Source: Chitinophagales bacterium (GTDB lineage: Bacteria > Bacteroidota > Bacteroidia > Chitinophagales > UBA10324). From it: DNA of 64,000 bases. The translations under genes and the position numbers were made by a program. Below are positions 9,241-17,790 of the stretch, one piece after another. A model generated the notes under the pieces. The model searched no databases, was not told the origin of the DNA, and saw only the letters and a list, made by a program, of their open reading frames with translations. The stretch lies in the NCBI GenBank assembly GCA_013816805.1, contig JACDDS010000004.1:102051-166050 (forward strand), given 5' to 3'. How positions within the stretch are numbered: position 1 is the stretch's first letter; each line of letters opens with the position of its first letter.

Positions 9241-10650
9241 ATGCTGACCAAAAACACAATTAACACTCAAGTGAACTCTCGTTTTTTAGTTAGGAAAAAC
9301 ATTCAACAAACAAAACACATTTTGAGATCTGGCTTCCCAAAAACGCATGGCTGGGGAATATTCCGCAAAAGAATTTTCACATGGGCGATCCTGATTTGTA
9401 TGATTGAATTTACTTATACATTCTCATTCGCGCAGGCTCCGGAGATACAGTGGCAAAACACCATTGGTGGTAAAAACTATGATGAGCTGTACTCTGTTAT
9501 TGAAATGGCTGACGGCGGTTACCTGCTCGGAGGCTATTCATATTCTGGCATTTCAGGCGATAAAACAGAAGCGAGCGAGGGTAGTTATGACTACTGGGTG
9601 GTGAAGTTGGATGGCTCAGGCAATATCGAATGGCAAAATACTATTGGTGGTAGTAGTGATGATGATCTGCAATCTGTTATTCAAACGGCTGATGGCGGTT
9701 ACCTGCTTGGAGGCTATTCACATTCCGGCATTTCAGGAGAGAAAACCGAAGCAAGTCAGGGAAGTTATGATTATTGGCTGGTGAAGCTCGATGGCTCAGG
9801 CAACATTGAATGGCAAAATACCATTGGCGGTAGCTACAATGATATTCTGTACTCTGTTATTCAAACGGCTGATGGCGGTTACCTGCTCGGAGGCTATTCA
9901 ATTTCGGGCAAATCAGGAGATAAAACTGAAAAGAGCCAGGGTGGTTTTGACTATTGGGTGGTGAAGCTGGATGGCTCAGGCAATATCGAATGGCAAAATA
10001 CCATTGGTGGTAGTGACTATGATTTTCTGTACTCTATTATTCAAACGACTGACGGCGGTTACCTGCTCGGAGGCGATTCATATTCCGGTATTTCAGGAGA
10101 TAAAAGCGAAGCGAACCAAGGCAATTATGATTATTATTATGGTTATACCGCTGATTATTGGGTAGTGAAGCTCGATGGCTCAGGCAATATCGAATGGCAA
10201 AATACCATTGGCGGAGATGGCGGTGATTATCTGTACTCTGTTATTCAAACCGCTGGCGGGGGTTACCTGCTCGGAGGCTATTCAGAGTCCGGCATTTCAG
10301 GAGATAAAACCGAAGCGAGCCAGGGTGATGAGGACTATTGGGTGGTGAAGCTCGAACCAGAAGCAATTGGAACAGGCATTACCTCAACCACTAATTTCAT
10401 AGATTTTTCAGTCTTTCCAAATCCTGATATTGGACGGATAACTATACAAGCAAAACTTCCACACAAGGAAAATCTCACTATCAAAGTGCTTGATCTTGCA
10501 GGAAAAGGATTGTACTCAAAAAACTTCGGCAATGTAACCGGCATCTTTTCCAAACAACTTGATCTCAGTAATTTTTCTGTGGGAACTTATCTCGTGCTAT
10601 TGGTTCACAATGGGAAGAAAGAAGTGAAGAAGCTGGTGATTCAAAAATAA
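9241..10650 (+). CDS. Secreted protein of five 60-residue repeats with T9SS sorting domain
   Basis: The protein has 469 residues. A hydrophobic signal (about 46-65, ending FSFAQ) follows an unusually long basic N-terminus with no better start seen. Five repeats follow with the pattern WQNTIGG..D..L.SVIQT.DGGYLLGG.S.SG.SGDKTE.S.G..DYWVVKLDGSGNIE, starting at 9451, 9631, 9811, 9991 and 10195. The fourth carries an 8-residue insert rich in Tyr (10132-10155). The C-terminus (FPNPDIGRITIQA to KKLVIQK) is a T9SS type A sorting domain. Each repeat may be one propeller blade; this is inference. The gene at 11765-13375 uses the same repeat family. Confidence 0.85.
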   Translation: MLTKNTINTQVNSRFLVRKNIQQTKHILRSGFPKTHGWGIFRKRIFTWAILICMIEFTYTFSFAQAPEIQWQNTIGGKNYDELYSVIEMADGGYLLGGYSYSGISGDKTEASEGSYDYWVVKLDGSGNIEWQNTIGGSSDDDLQSVIQTADGGYLLGGYSHSGISGEKTEASQGSYDYWLVKLDGSGNIEWQNTIGGSYNDILYSVIQTADGGYLLGGYSISGKSGDKTEKSQGGFDYWVVKLDGSGNIEWQNTIGGSDYDFLYSIIQTTDGGYLLGGDSYSGISGDKSEANQGNYDYYYGYTADYWVVKLDGSGNIEWQNTIGGDGGDYLYSVIQTAGGGYLLGGYSESGISGDKTEASQGDEDYWVVKLEPEAIGTGITSTTNFIDFSVFPNPDIGRITIQAKLPHKENLTIKVLDLAGKGLYSKNFGNVTGIFSKQLDLSNFSVGTYLVLLVHNGKKEVKKLVIQK

Positions 10651-10818
10651 AATGATGGAACTGTAACCAATTAAAAATAACTCTTTTCTTTTCCTGCTTA
10701 CTCTTCTTTGTGCATCAGCACTTTCGAGGAAGGTTACGTACAGAAGATGATTGCCAATTTCAGAATTGAAAACAGAAACTGATAATCCAATAATTCCCTC
10801 TCACAAAAAATTAATATC

Positions 10819-11393
10819 ATGAAAATTTTCACTTTCCTGATTGCAATTTTGGCGATTGCAGTCACAGCACAGGGACAAGGCACCTGGATACATGGAATGA
10901 TTCCTCAAATGCCGTAATTGGGAATCGCATTTACTATAAAGAGAAAAATACCTCCGGCTGGAGTAAGGCACATGCAAAAGGAACTTCTACCAGTAAAATA
11001 TTAAAACGATTGCTGCCTGGTACCACTTACGTTTGGATGGTTGGAGCAAAATGCGACTCAGCGTTCCACTCTGATTTCTTTCAGCGCTATAAATTCACAA
11101 CACTATCCGAGAAAGAAAGCTATGCTGCAAATCTTTCCGGTTTCAATTTATCCATCTCTCCTAATCCAAGCGATGGAAAGGTAACTATAGCAGCCACCTT
11201 TCAGCAGGAAGAATCAATTACCATTAAGTTGTTTGATGTGATGGGCAGAGAAGTGTATGCAGAGAACATCGGCAACGTAGCGGGAACTTTAATTAAACAA
11301 CTTGATCTAAACAATCTCTTGCCAAGTTCATACTTCATCCAGGTTATTCACAATGGGCAAGTAGAAATAAGGAAGCTGATCCTCCTTCATTAG
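10819..11393 (+). pseudogene. Kelch/FN3/T9SS paralogue with its propeller deleted
   Basis: ATG at 10819 opens a good signal peptide (MKIFTFLIAILAIAVTAQ), but the frame stops at about 10917. In another frame, 10890-11393 is continuous with the FN3 and T9SS sorting domains of the Kelch gene (for example RIYYKEKNT, PGTTYVWMVGAKCDS, SISPNPSDGK) at high DNA identity. The whole Kelch region is missing between them. An internal deletion with a frameshift explains this. The open stretch 11010-11393 has no signal peptide and cannot make an exported protein alone. Confidence 0.85.
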
Positions 11394-11516
11394 CGTTTCG
11401 TCGAATAAATGTTTCAGAAGTAAAATTAAAGGTTCACACTTCAGGAGTGCAATGCGCGCATTCCATCTCTCATCCACCACCATTTCATTACATTACAGCA
11501 AGATTCACGGGTGTAG

Positions 11517-11687
11517 ATTGAATTATATGATGTTGCAGGAAGAAAACTACAAACAGTGTTTGATGAAAATATTTATGCGGGTAATTATGAAGTGAATTTA
11601 GATCGTGATAAGTTGGCTGCAGGTATGTACTTACTGAAGATGCAGATGCCCTCATCCGTTATGACACAATCTATCATCGTTCAATGA
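11517..11687 (+). pseudogene. Orphan T9SS sorting-domain fragment
   Basis: The frame reads IELYDVAGRKLQ ... GNYEVNLDRDKLAAGMYLLK ... SIIVQ-stop, a typical C-terminal two-thirds of a T9SS type A sorting domain. No start, signal peptide or body precedes it. It is the 3' stub of a deleted cargo gene and does not closely match the neighbouring sorting domains. Confidence 0.75.
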
Positions 11688-11764
11688 AAACAAACATTTA
11701 AACTCTCCGAAGGAGTCCTTTGAACAAACATCAAATTCTATTTTACCTCAAAAAAACCAAACCA

Positions 11765-13375
11765 ATGAAAACTCTTACCACACTCTTCTCAATTGCTCTT
11801 GCCCTTTCAATTTCAATTGCAACGGCACAAACTCCACCTGGTAAGCAATGGGATGCACGGTTTGGAGGCACCAATAATGAATCCCTTAATTCTCTTCAGC
11901 AAACTGCCGACGGGGGATACATCCTGGGTGGATGGTCCCAGTCAGGAATCAGCGGAGACAAAACACAGGCGAGCCAGGGCGGTTATGATTACTGGATTGT
12001 AAAGACCGATGCCGATGGAATAAAGCAATGGGATGCGCGGTTTGGAAGCAGCGATTATGATTTCCTTCATTCTCTTCAGCAAACTGCCGACGGGGGATAT
12101 ATCCTGGGCGGATATTCCCAGTCAGGAATCAGCGGAGACAAAACTCAGGCAAGCCAGGGATTATATGATTACTGGATTGTAAAGACCGATGCGAATGGAG
12201 TAAAGCAATGGGATGCGCGGTTTGGAGGCAGCAGCGATGATTATCTTAATTCTATTCAGCAAACTGCCGACGGGGGATATATCCTGGGTGGATGGTCCCA
12301 GTCAGGAATCAGCGGAGACAAAACACAGGCAAGCCAGGGTAGTTATGATTACTGGATTGTAAAGACCGATGCGAATGGAGTAAAGCAATGGGATACGCGG
12401 TTTGGAGGCAGCAGCGATGATAGACTTTGGTCTCTTCAGCAAACTACCGACGGGGGATATATCCTGGGCGGATATTCCCAGTCAGGAATCAGCGGAGATA
12501 AAACCCAGGCAAGCCAGGGCGCTAGTGATTACTGGATTGTAAAGACCGATGCGAATGGAGTAAAGCAATGGGATGCACGGTTTGGAGGCAGCAGCGCTGA
12601 GGGACTTTGGTCTCTTCAGCAAACTACCGATGGAGGATATATCCTGGGTGGGGAGTCCATTTCAGAAATCAGCGGAGATAAAACCCAGGCAAGCCAGGGC
12701 GATTATGATTACTGGATTGTAAAGACCGATGCGAATGGAGTAAAGCAATGGGATGCGCAGTTTGGAGGCAGTAACCAGGATGAACTTAATTCTCTTCAGC
12801 AAACTGCCGACGGGGGATATATCCTGGGTGGATGGTCAGGGTCAGAAATCAGCGGAGACAAAACCCAGGCAAGCCAGGGCAGTTCTGATTACTGGATTGT
12901 AAAGACCGATGCGAATGGAGTAAAGCAATGGGATGCACGGTTTGGAGGCAACAACGCTGATGGACTTTGGTCTCTTCAGCAAACTACCGATGGAGGATAT
13001 ATCCTGGGTGGAACGTCCTCTTCAGGAATCAGCGGAGATAAAACACAGTCAAGCCAGGGCTTTGATGATTACTGGATTGTAAAGACGGATGCGGTGGCAA
13101 CCACTACCGAAACACTGGTTGACCCTGTAGACTTCTTTTCAGAAATATATCCCAATCCGGTTCAAAATCAACTCACGATCAATATGCCTGTACCTGCCAG
13201 TGCTGTCACCATACGTATCTATGATATAATGGGGGAAATGATTTCCCTTCCAACAACAATTCAAAACCCGCAGGCACAGATCAACACAATGGCTTTACCT
13301 GAAGGGTTGTACACACTTCAAATCACAAATAATAAGACCCGCGCGAGTAAGGTGCGCAAGTTTGTGAAGCAGTAG
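11765..13375 (+). CDS. Secreted protein of seven near-identical 60-residue repeats with T9SS sorting domain
   Basis: The protein has 536 residues from ATG 11765, which is preferred over TTG 11720 because the signal peptide MKTLTTLFSIALALSISIAT then begins at residue 1. Seven repeats of exactly 180 bases run from 11843 to 13102 with the pattern KQWDARFGG....D.L.SLQQT.DGGYILGG.S.S.ISGDKTQASQG..DYWIVKTDANGV. Variation is limited to a few positions (after FGG, after GG, after SQG). The T9SS sorting domain follows (IYPNPVQNQLTINMP to KVRKFVKQ). Seven units suit a seven-bladed propeller, but this is inference. The repeat DNA is uniform enough to allow unequal crossing-over. Confidence 0.88.
   Translation: MKTLTTLFSIALALSISIATAQTPPGKQWDARFGGTNNESLNSLQQTADGGYILGGWSQSGISGDKTQASQGGYDYWIVKTDADGIKQWDARFGSSDYDFLHSLQQTADGGYILGGYSQSGISGDKTQASQGLYDYWIVKTDANGVKQWDARFGGSSDDYLNSIQQTADGGYILGGWSQSGISGDKTQASQGSYDYWIVKTDANGVKQWDTRFGGSSDDRLWSLQQTTDGGYILGGYSQSGISGDKTQASQGASDYWIVKTDANGVKQWDARFGGSSAEGLWSLQQTTDGGYILGGESISEISGDKTQASQGDYDYWIVKTDANGVKQWDAQFGGSNQDELNSLQQTADGGYILGGWSGSEISGDKTQASQGSSDYWIVKTDANGVKQWDARFGGNNADGLWSLQQTTDGGYILGGTSSSGISGDKTQSSQGFDDYWIVKTDAVATTTETLVDPVDFFSEIYPNPVQNQLTINMPVPASAVTIRIYDIMGEMISLPTTIQNPQAQINTMALPEGLYTLQITNNKTRASKVRKFVKQ
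11843..13102 (+). repeat. Seven tandem 180-bp in-frame repeats
   Basis: Units start at 11843, 12023, 12203, 12383, 12563, 12743 and 12923, all 180 bases with no indels. Long blocks such as ATCAGCGGAGAYAAAACNCA and GATTACTGGATTGTAAAGAC are conserved in every unit at DNA level, including third codon positions, which shows recent amplification or homogenisation. Confidence 0.95.
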
Positions 13376-13730
13376 GCTGAGCGCCATTTTTTTCAACTCA
13401 TTTCGCATAGTAAAAAACTTTTCTTATATGAAAAATTTAAACACACCCATAATCTTCGCTCTTGGCTTTCATTTCGATTACGACGGCATAAACTGCCCGC
13501 GATAAGCAATGAAGCGACCTGGATTTGGTGAGGCGGAGAAATAGAAATCAGAAAGATCTGTAGCAGATTTCTCTTTCTCCGACAGATAGAAGGATAACTT
13601 TATCAGCTAACTTTCATACAGGAAAAATCATTAATTCTCCAGGTAAGTGATGGCGGCAGGGAACAATTTATGGAAAAACGTAGTCTCCTGAAGTATTTAC
13701 TATAGCTGAATCAGCAGAGCATTGTAAGAT
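13376..13730. other. Gap with the decayed 5' end of another 60-residue-repeat gene
   Basis: Bases 13428-13540 look like the start of a paralogue of the gene at 11765: an ATGAAAAATTTA start, an AT-rich signal-peptide-like stretch, then GATAAGCAATG and CTGGATTTGGTGAGGC matching the first repeat (GKQWDARFGG) with indels. The remainder to 13730 shows nothing recognisable. Confidence 0.5.
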
Positions 13731-14183
13731 TTACTTCCATTTTGTTTCCCGGTCGAAATCCCGCTTGGCATCCCGCTCTTTTATGCTGTCGCGTTTATCG
13801 TGAATCTTTTTTCCCTTAGCTAAAGCAATCTCCAATTTGGCCAAGCCTCTTTCAGAAATGAACAGGCGTAACGGAATAATGGTGAGCCCGCGTTCTTTGA
13901 TTTTTGCCTGCAGCTTCTCCAATTCTTTTTTGTTGAGTAAAAGCTTTCGCTGCCGGAGCGGATCGTGGTTGTAATGTGTGCCCCTGTCGTACTCGGAGAT
14001 ATTCAAATTCTTTACAGAGAGGTCATTCTTATGAAAGAAACACCAGGCGTCTGACAGGTTCGCTTTTCCCTGGCGAATAGATTTTATCTCCGTGCCGGTA
14101 AGCATAATTCCCGCAATAAATTTCTCAAGAAATTCATATTCGAAATAAGCCTTCTTATTTTTTATGTTTATAAAATCAGCCAT
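13731..14183 (-). CDS. smpB: SsrA-binding protein SmpB
   Basis: The protein has 150 residues, the normal length. SmpB binds tmRNA (SsrA) and brings it to stalled ribosomes for trans-translation. Family signatures are visible: the N-terminal [35 protein letters not shown], around the conserved Glu and tRNA-mimic face; the [12 protein letters not shown] motif; and the basic C-terminal tail [16 protein letters not shown]...R that enters the mRNA channel. It lies 33 bases downstream of the thioesterase on the same strand, so co-transcription is likely. No tmRNA gene is seen in the window. Confidence 0.97.
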   Translation of the reverse strand: MADFINIKNKKAYFEYEFLEKFIAGIMLTGTEIKSIRQGKANLSDAWCFFHKNDLSVKNLNISEYDRGTHYNHDPLRQRKLLLNKKELEKLQAKIKERGLTIIPLRLFISERGLAKLEIALAKGKKIHDKRDSIKERDAKRDFDRETKWK

Positions 14184-14216
14184 AATAAAAATGCATAACT
14201 TTCAATTTGAGACGCT

Positions 14217-14624
14217 TTACATTGAATCTGTAACAATGGGGTTACTAAATATTTTTTTTAATTTTTCTTTTTTAAAAATTTTCTGCCCCTGTTCGCCAAT
14301 CGCAATCATCCTGTCTTCAATTTCAGCCTTGAATGCTGTAATTATTTCATGGTGATTAAGAGATTTTATTTTAGAAGTGAAAATTATCTCTTCTCCCGGA
14401 AAGGCCGGCGCAAGGTGCTGAATGAAGATCATGGTTCCAATTCCTTCCTCGTCGTCATCCCGCATTTCGAGAACAAACAACCGCCCACACCATTCGGCAT
14501 CTCTTGCAATGCAAAAAGTGGAATAGACTGCATGCACAAACCCTTCTACATATCCAGCAGTATCAGCTTCTGTAATTATTTTTGTAAATTTTTTTTCATC
14601 ACCCGGCTTAAAATTTTTTTTCAT
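14217..14624 (-). CDS. Hotdog-fold thioesterase-like protein
   Basis: The protein has 135 residues, a single hotdog domain. The pattern resembles FlK/YbgC-like acyl-CoA thioesterases: a helix with AVYSTFCIARDAEWC, then IFIQHLAPAFPGEEIIFTSKI and a final strand (AFKAEIEDRMIAIGEQGQKIF), where D, I and G positions recur in the family. Substrate and active residues cannot be assigned from the sequence. It is immediately upstream of smpB, with no obvious functional link. Confidence 0.6.
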   Translation of the reverse strand: MKKNFKPGDEKKFTKIITEADTAGYVEGFVHAVYSTFCIARDAEWCGRLFVLEMRDDDEEGIGTMIFIQHLAPAFPGEEIIFTSKIKSLNHHEIITAFKAEIEDRMIAIGEQGQKIFKKEKLKKIFSNPIVTDSM

Positions 14625-14638
14625 TGGTAGTGCTAAAA

Positions 14639-14738
14639 GGTATCAGCCATCAGCCTCAGTAATCAGCTTACAGCTATTTGTAATCAGTCTAATTCATATT
14701 TCTATTTTTTGCTGAAGGCTGACAGCTGATATCTGACC
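14639..14738. repeat. Inverted repeat between thioesterase and mntH
   Basis: TATCAGCCATCAGCCTCAG (14641-14659) is nearly complementary to CTGAAGGCTGACAGCTGATA (14712-14731), across a loop of about 50 bases. It lies between the 3' end of mntH and the start of the thioesterase gene, both on the minus strand. It may be a REP-like element or a transcript-end structure. Confidence 0.55.
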
Positions 14739-14744
14739 ACACTT

Positions 14745-16628
14745 TCATTTAACCGCAAGCAAAGGAATATCAATCTTGTGCCGCACGGCATTTATGGTTT
14801 CTCCAAAAATAGTATCTTTTAATGCCCTGTGCCCATGAGCGCCCATCACCAGTAAATCAGCATGGAATCTCTTTACCAGCTCCGGTATTACTTTCGACCG
14901 TCTGCCATAACCCAGTTCATAGTGTATTTGAAACCCCTGAAGTTCCAATGCCTGTGCATATTCTTTAAGCACCATCAGATCCTCATTGCTTTCGAGATCG
15001 GCTATTTCCTTGCCAATAAGCATGGCACCGGCAGATTCCACAATGTGAATCAATAGATACGAAGCATTATTTCCTCCCGTGGTCAGCGCCCGCGCAAGCG
15101 TATCATGATCTTTTTCTGAGAAATCCAGAGTAACTGCAATCTTCCGGAATTCGCTTTTAAGCTGGAAATCCATAGGCAGATTTTCAACATGCAGGCGTGG
15201 TAGAGTATATTTCTTCTTTACAAACAATGGTCGGAAAGTTATATAAAGTAATAATACACATGCAAGCAAAACAATCGGAATTACAATAACATAAATCCAA
15301 ATCCTGTAATCGCCGGCACTTTCTAACCATGAAGCAATCTCATCCACCACCAATTTTATGTTTAGGGAAATGATAACAGCTGCCGTGATCCACGATAAAG
15401 TTTTTGACACAGGACCAATAGCATGCTTGCCCATTTTTTCCTTATTACTTACAAAATGGATGAGCGGCACAACGGCAAAACCCAGCTGCAAACTTAAAAT
15501 AACCTGGCTGAGGATGAGCAGTTCTCCCGTTTTTTCATCCCCATAAAAAAAGATAACCAGGAATGCCGGAACTACTGCAAGCAGCCGTGTAATAAGCCGG
15601 CGCAGCCATGGGGCAATTCTCAAATTAAGGTAACCTTCCATCACAATCTGACCTGCCAAAGTTCCCGTAATGGTAGAGCTTTGTCCCGATGCAATTAATG
15701 CAACTGCAAAGAGAATGGGAGCGAGCTTTGTCCCCATTAAAGGAGCCATCAGCTGATGTGCATCTTGTATATCTGCAATTTCGAACAAGCCGTTTTTAAA
15801 AAATACTGCAGCCGCAAGAATGAGGATAGAAGCATTTACAAAAAAAGCCAGGTTAAGAGCAATAAAGGAATCAATAAAATTAAAGCGAATAGCCTTGCGC
15901 TGACCGGCTTCGTGGTGATCAATCTTTCTCGTTTGAACCAATGCAGAATGAAGGTATAAATTATGAGGCATTACGGTAGCCCCTATGATTCCGATAGTAA
16001 TGTATAGCGCGGTATTATTTGGTATTGAAGGAAGGAAACCTGTTAAGATGCTTGCTGCATCAGGTTTAGCTATGAAAATTTCTATGAAGAAAGAAGCGCC
16101 CATGATAAAAACCATGGAGATAATAAATGCTTCCATTTTCCTGATTCCCCATTGCATGATCAGCAGTAACAGCAACGCATCGAATAGGGCAATCGAAATT
16201 CCGGCAAGCAGCGGCAGATGAAATAATAAATTCAATCCTATTGCCAGCCCTAAAACTTCAGCCAGGTCACATGCAGCGATGGCGATTTCAGCGAGCAGGT
16301 ATAAAGGAATATTTATGATGGGCGGATAAATCTCTTTACTTGCTTGTGCAAGGTCGCGGCGCCTCACTATGCCTAACCGTGCGCAATGGCTTTGCAGCAG
16401 CAGTGCCATCAAATTCGACATCATTAAGACCCATATCAGCTTATATCCAAAAGCGCTGCCTGCAGCTATATCTGTGGCCCAGTTGCCAGGATCCATGTAG
16501 CCAACACTTACCAGGTAGGCGGGACCAACAAAAGCGAATAATGATTTTACCCAGCCTGTACGGTCCGTAGTATCTACACTGCCATGCACTTCTTCGAGCG
16601 ATTTGGGCACAACCGTTTGTTGTCTCAT
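14745..16628 (-). CDS. mntH: Nramp-family Mn2+/Fe2+ transporter with C-terminal universal stress (USP) domain
   Basis: The protein has 627 residues against about 410-450 for a plain MntH. Residues ~25-460 hold the Nramp core: VGYMDPGNWATDIAAGS in TM1 (the DPGN metal-binding motif) and GATVMPHNLYLHSALVQTR in TM6 (the MPH motif), with about 11 membrane segments. Residues ~475-627 are a UspA domain ending in DLLVMGAHGHRALKDTIFGE, the G-x-H-G-type nucleotide-binding signature. It imports divalent metal with protons; the cytoplasmic USP domain may sense ATP or regulate. Its start overlaps the stop of the upstream dtxR-type gene by four bases (ATGA), so the two are translationally coupled. Confidence 0.93.
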   Translation of the reverse strand: MRQQTVVPKSLEEVHGSVDTTDRTGWVKSLFAFVGPAYLVSVGYMDPGNWATDIAAGSAFGYKLIWVLMMSNLMALLLQSHCARLGIVRRRDLAQASKEIYPPIINIPLYLLAEIAIAACDLAEVLGLAIGLNLLFHLPLLAGISIALFDALLLLLIMQWGIRKMEAFIISMVFIMGASFFIEIFIAKPDAASILTGFLPSIPNNTALYITIGIIGATVMPHNLYLHSALVQTRKIDHHEAGQRKAIRFNFIDSFIALNLAFFVNASILILAAAVFFKNGLFEIADIQDAHQLMAPLMGTKLAPILFAVALIASGQSSTITGTLAGQIVMEGYLNLRIAPWLRRLITRLLAVVPAFLVIFFYGDEKTGELLILSQVILSLQLGFAVVPLIHFVSNKEKMGKHAIGPVSKTLSWITAAVIISLNIKLVVDEIASWLESAGDYRIWIYVIVIPIVLLACVLLLYITFRPLFVKKKYTLPRLHVENLPMDFQLKSEFRKIAVTLDFSEKDHDTLARALTTGGNNASYLLIHIVESAGAMLIGKEIADLESNEDLMVLKEYAQALELQGFQIHYELGYGRRSKVIPELVKRFHADLLVMGAHGHRALKDTIFGETINAVRHKIDIPLLAVK

Positions 16629-17284
16629 TTGGCTATTAAGATATTTTTAGCAATATCATGGCTGATATTAACGGTGATATGGTTGTTAATGGTGACCCCC
16701 ATGCTTTTATCAAACTCCATCTTGTCGGTTACCTTAATGGGAGTACCCATATGAATATTTAATTTATCGAGCTGTTTAAGGAAGGAGGGCTGCTGCTCAA
16801 TCACTCCTGCAACTTTGCCACGGTCTTTTATCCGGAGCTCACATAGATTTTTAAAACGGCCCGTAATTATTTTACCTTGCCGGTTTGGTATAGGATCGCC
16901 GTGCGGATCAAATTTAGGATAGTCCAAAAACCGGTCGAGTTTACTGATCAGCAATTCAGAGTTTACATGCTCCAGCTCTTCAGCTACTGTATGTACTTCA
17001 TCCCACTGGAATTTTAGTTTTGATACAAGAAAGAGTTCCCACAGCCTGTGCTTACGAATGATAGACATGGCCTTCATATTCCCTGCAGTAGTGAGCAGAA
17101 CACCCTGGTATTTTTTATAATGAATTAATTTCTTATCAGCCAGTCGTTTCATCATATCCGTAACGGAAGCAGCACTTGTTTCCAGCTGAAACGAGATATC
17201 ATTTGTCGATACCGGCTTTGCGGTAGTTTTTTCCTGAAGCAGGTATATGGCTTTTAAATAGTTTTCTTCCGTTGGAGAAACCAT
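16625..17284 (-). CDS. DtxR/MntR-family metal-dependent transcriptional regulator
   Basis: The protein has about 219 residues from ATG 17284 (MVSPTEENYLKAIYLL). The longer frame starting at 17341 adds 19 residues but would cover the promoter. A winged HTH (about 1-65, STNDISFQLETSAASVTDMM), a metal-binding/dimerisation domain with E/H/D residues (DEVHTVAEELEHVNSELL ... DPHGDPIP) and a C-terminal FeoA/SH3-like domain are visible. The family represses uptake genes when Mn2+ or Fe2+ is bound. Operon coupling to mntH and a palindrome in its own promoter suggest it represses this operon. Confidence 0.92.
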   Translation of the reverse strand: MVSPTEENYLKAIYLLQEKTTAKPVSTNDISFQLETSAASVTDMMKRLADKKLIHYKKYQGVLLTTAGNMKAMSIIRKHRLWELFLVSKLKFQWDEVHTVAEELEHVNSELLISKLDRFLDYPKFDPHGDPIPNRQGKIITGRFKNLCELRIKDRGKVAGVIEQQPSFLKQLDKLNIHMGTPIKVTDKMEFDKSMGVTINNHITVNISHDIAKNILIAK

Positions 17285-17298
17285 TTCTAAAATTTTGA

Positions 17299-17306
17299 CA
17301 AATATA
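17299..17306 (-). promoter_or_regulatory. -7 promoter box TATATTTG of the dtxR-mntH operon
   Basis: On the minus strand TATATTTG fits the Bacteroidota -7 consensus TAnnTTTG and lies 14 bases before the ATG at 17284. The 5' leader would be very short. Confidence 0.6.
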
Positions 17307-17314
17307 AATAAAAA

Positions 17315-17330
17315 TTTAGACCAACCTAAA
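17315..17330 (-). promoter_or_regulatory. Palindromic candidate DtxR/MntR operator
   Basis: TTTAGACCAACCTAAA is an inverted repeat (TTTAG-N6-CTAAA) resembling the spacing and half-sites of DtxR/IdeR/MntR boxes. It lies 8 bases upstream of the TATATTTG box, between the -7 and -33 positions, where bound repressor would block RNA polymerase. Binding is inferred. Confidence 0.6.
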
Positions 17331-17360
17331 AACTTCTCCATGGTTTTCTGGAAAAGGCAT

Positions 17361-17382
17361 AAAAAAGCCGGAGTTTCCGGCT
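17361..17382 (-). terminator. Rho-independent terminator of the VOC gene
   Basis: On the minus strand AGCCGGAAACTCCGGCT forms a tight hairpin followed directly by TTTTTT. It lies 25 bases after the stop of the VOC gene at 17407. Confidence 0.85.
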
Positions 17383-17406
17383 ATGTTACTTTGAATTTTT
17401 GAACAG

Positions 17407-17790
17407 TTAATCCTGGGCGTGAAGGGCCATTTTATTTCCTTCAGAATCTATGAAGAACGCCATATACCCTATTTGAGGGATTTCAGTTTTTGGCATTTCA
17501 ATTTTGCCACCGGCAGCTTCAATGCGATCGATCACCTTTTGAATCTCCGGGTTAGCGTTGAGGTAAATCACGCATCCATCCGTTGATGGCTTGTGCATCT
17601 GGCTTTGAACCAAAGCGCCATTTGCTTTCCCGCTTCCCATTTCCCACGGAAAGCCTACCATCTGCATTCCCATCATCTCCTGCATAGGCTCCATGTCAAT
17701 TTTAAAAATTGTTTCATAAAATTTCTTTGCTCTTGCGATGTCTTTTGCCGGTATTTCGAACCAGTTTAATGAATTTGAATTTTTGTCCAT
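17407..17790 (-). CDS. VOC-family (glyoxalase/bleomycin-resistance-like) protein
   Basis: The protein has 127 residues with a vicinal-oxygen-chelate fold: NSLNWFEIPAKDIARAKKFYETIF at the N-terminus and VIDRIEAAGGKIEMPKTEIPQIGYMAFFIDSEGNKMALH at the C-terminus, the usual beta-alpha-beta pair. This subgroup (WFEIP.D...A..FY) is common in Bacteroidota and its substrate is unknown. It has its own terminator. A second VOC protein at 18073-18486 is only distantly similar. Confidence 0.85.
   Translation of the reverse strand: MDKNSNSLNWFEIPAKDIARAKKFYETIFKIDMEPMQEMMGMQMVGFPWEMGSGKANGALVQSQMHKPSTDGCVIYLNANPEIQKVIDRIEAAGGKIEMPKTEIPQIGYMAFFIDSEGNKMALHAQD

Noticed and set aside
10845-10865. Partial match to the TTGGCGATTGACA motif (TTTTGGCGATTGCAG)
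   Set aside because: It lies within the signal-peptide codons of a pseudogene and diverges after GATTG; taken as chance similarity.
9451-13102. Regularly spaced repeats that might suggest a CRISPR array
   Set aside because: The units are 180 bases, in frame and translate to protein repeats; there are no short direct repeats with unique spacers and no cas genes.
14349-14630. Plus-strand 93-codon frame opposite the thioesterase
   Set aside because: It is fully antisense to a hotdog-fold gene and has no recognisable features.
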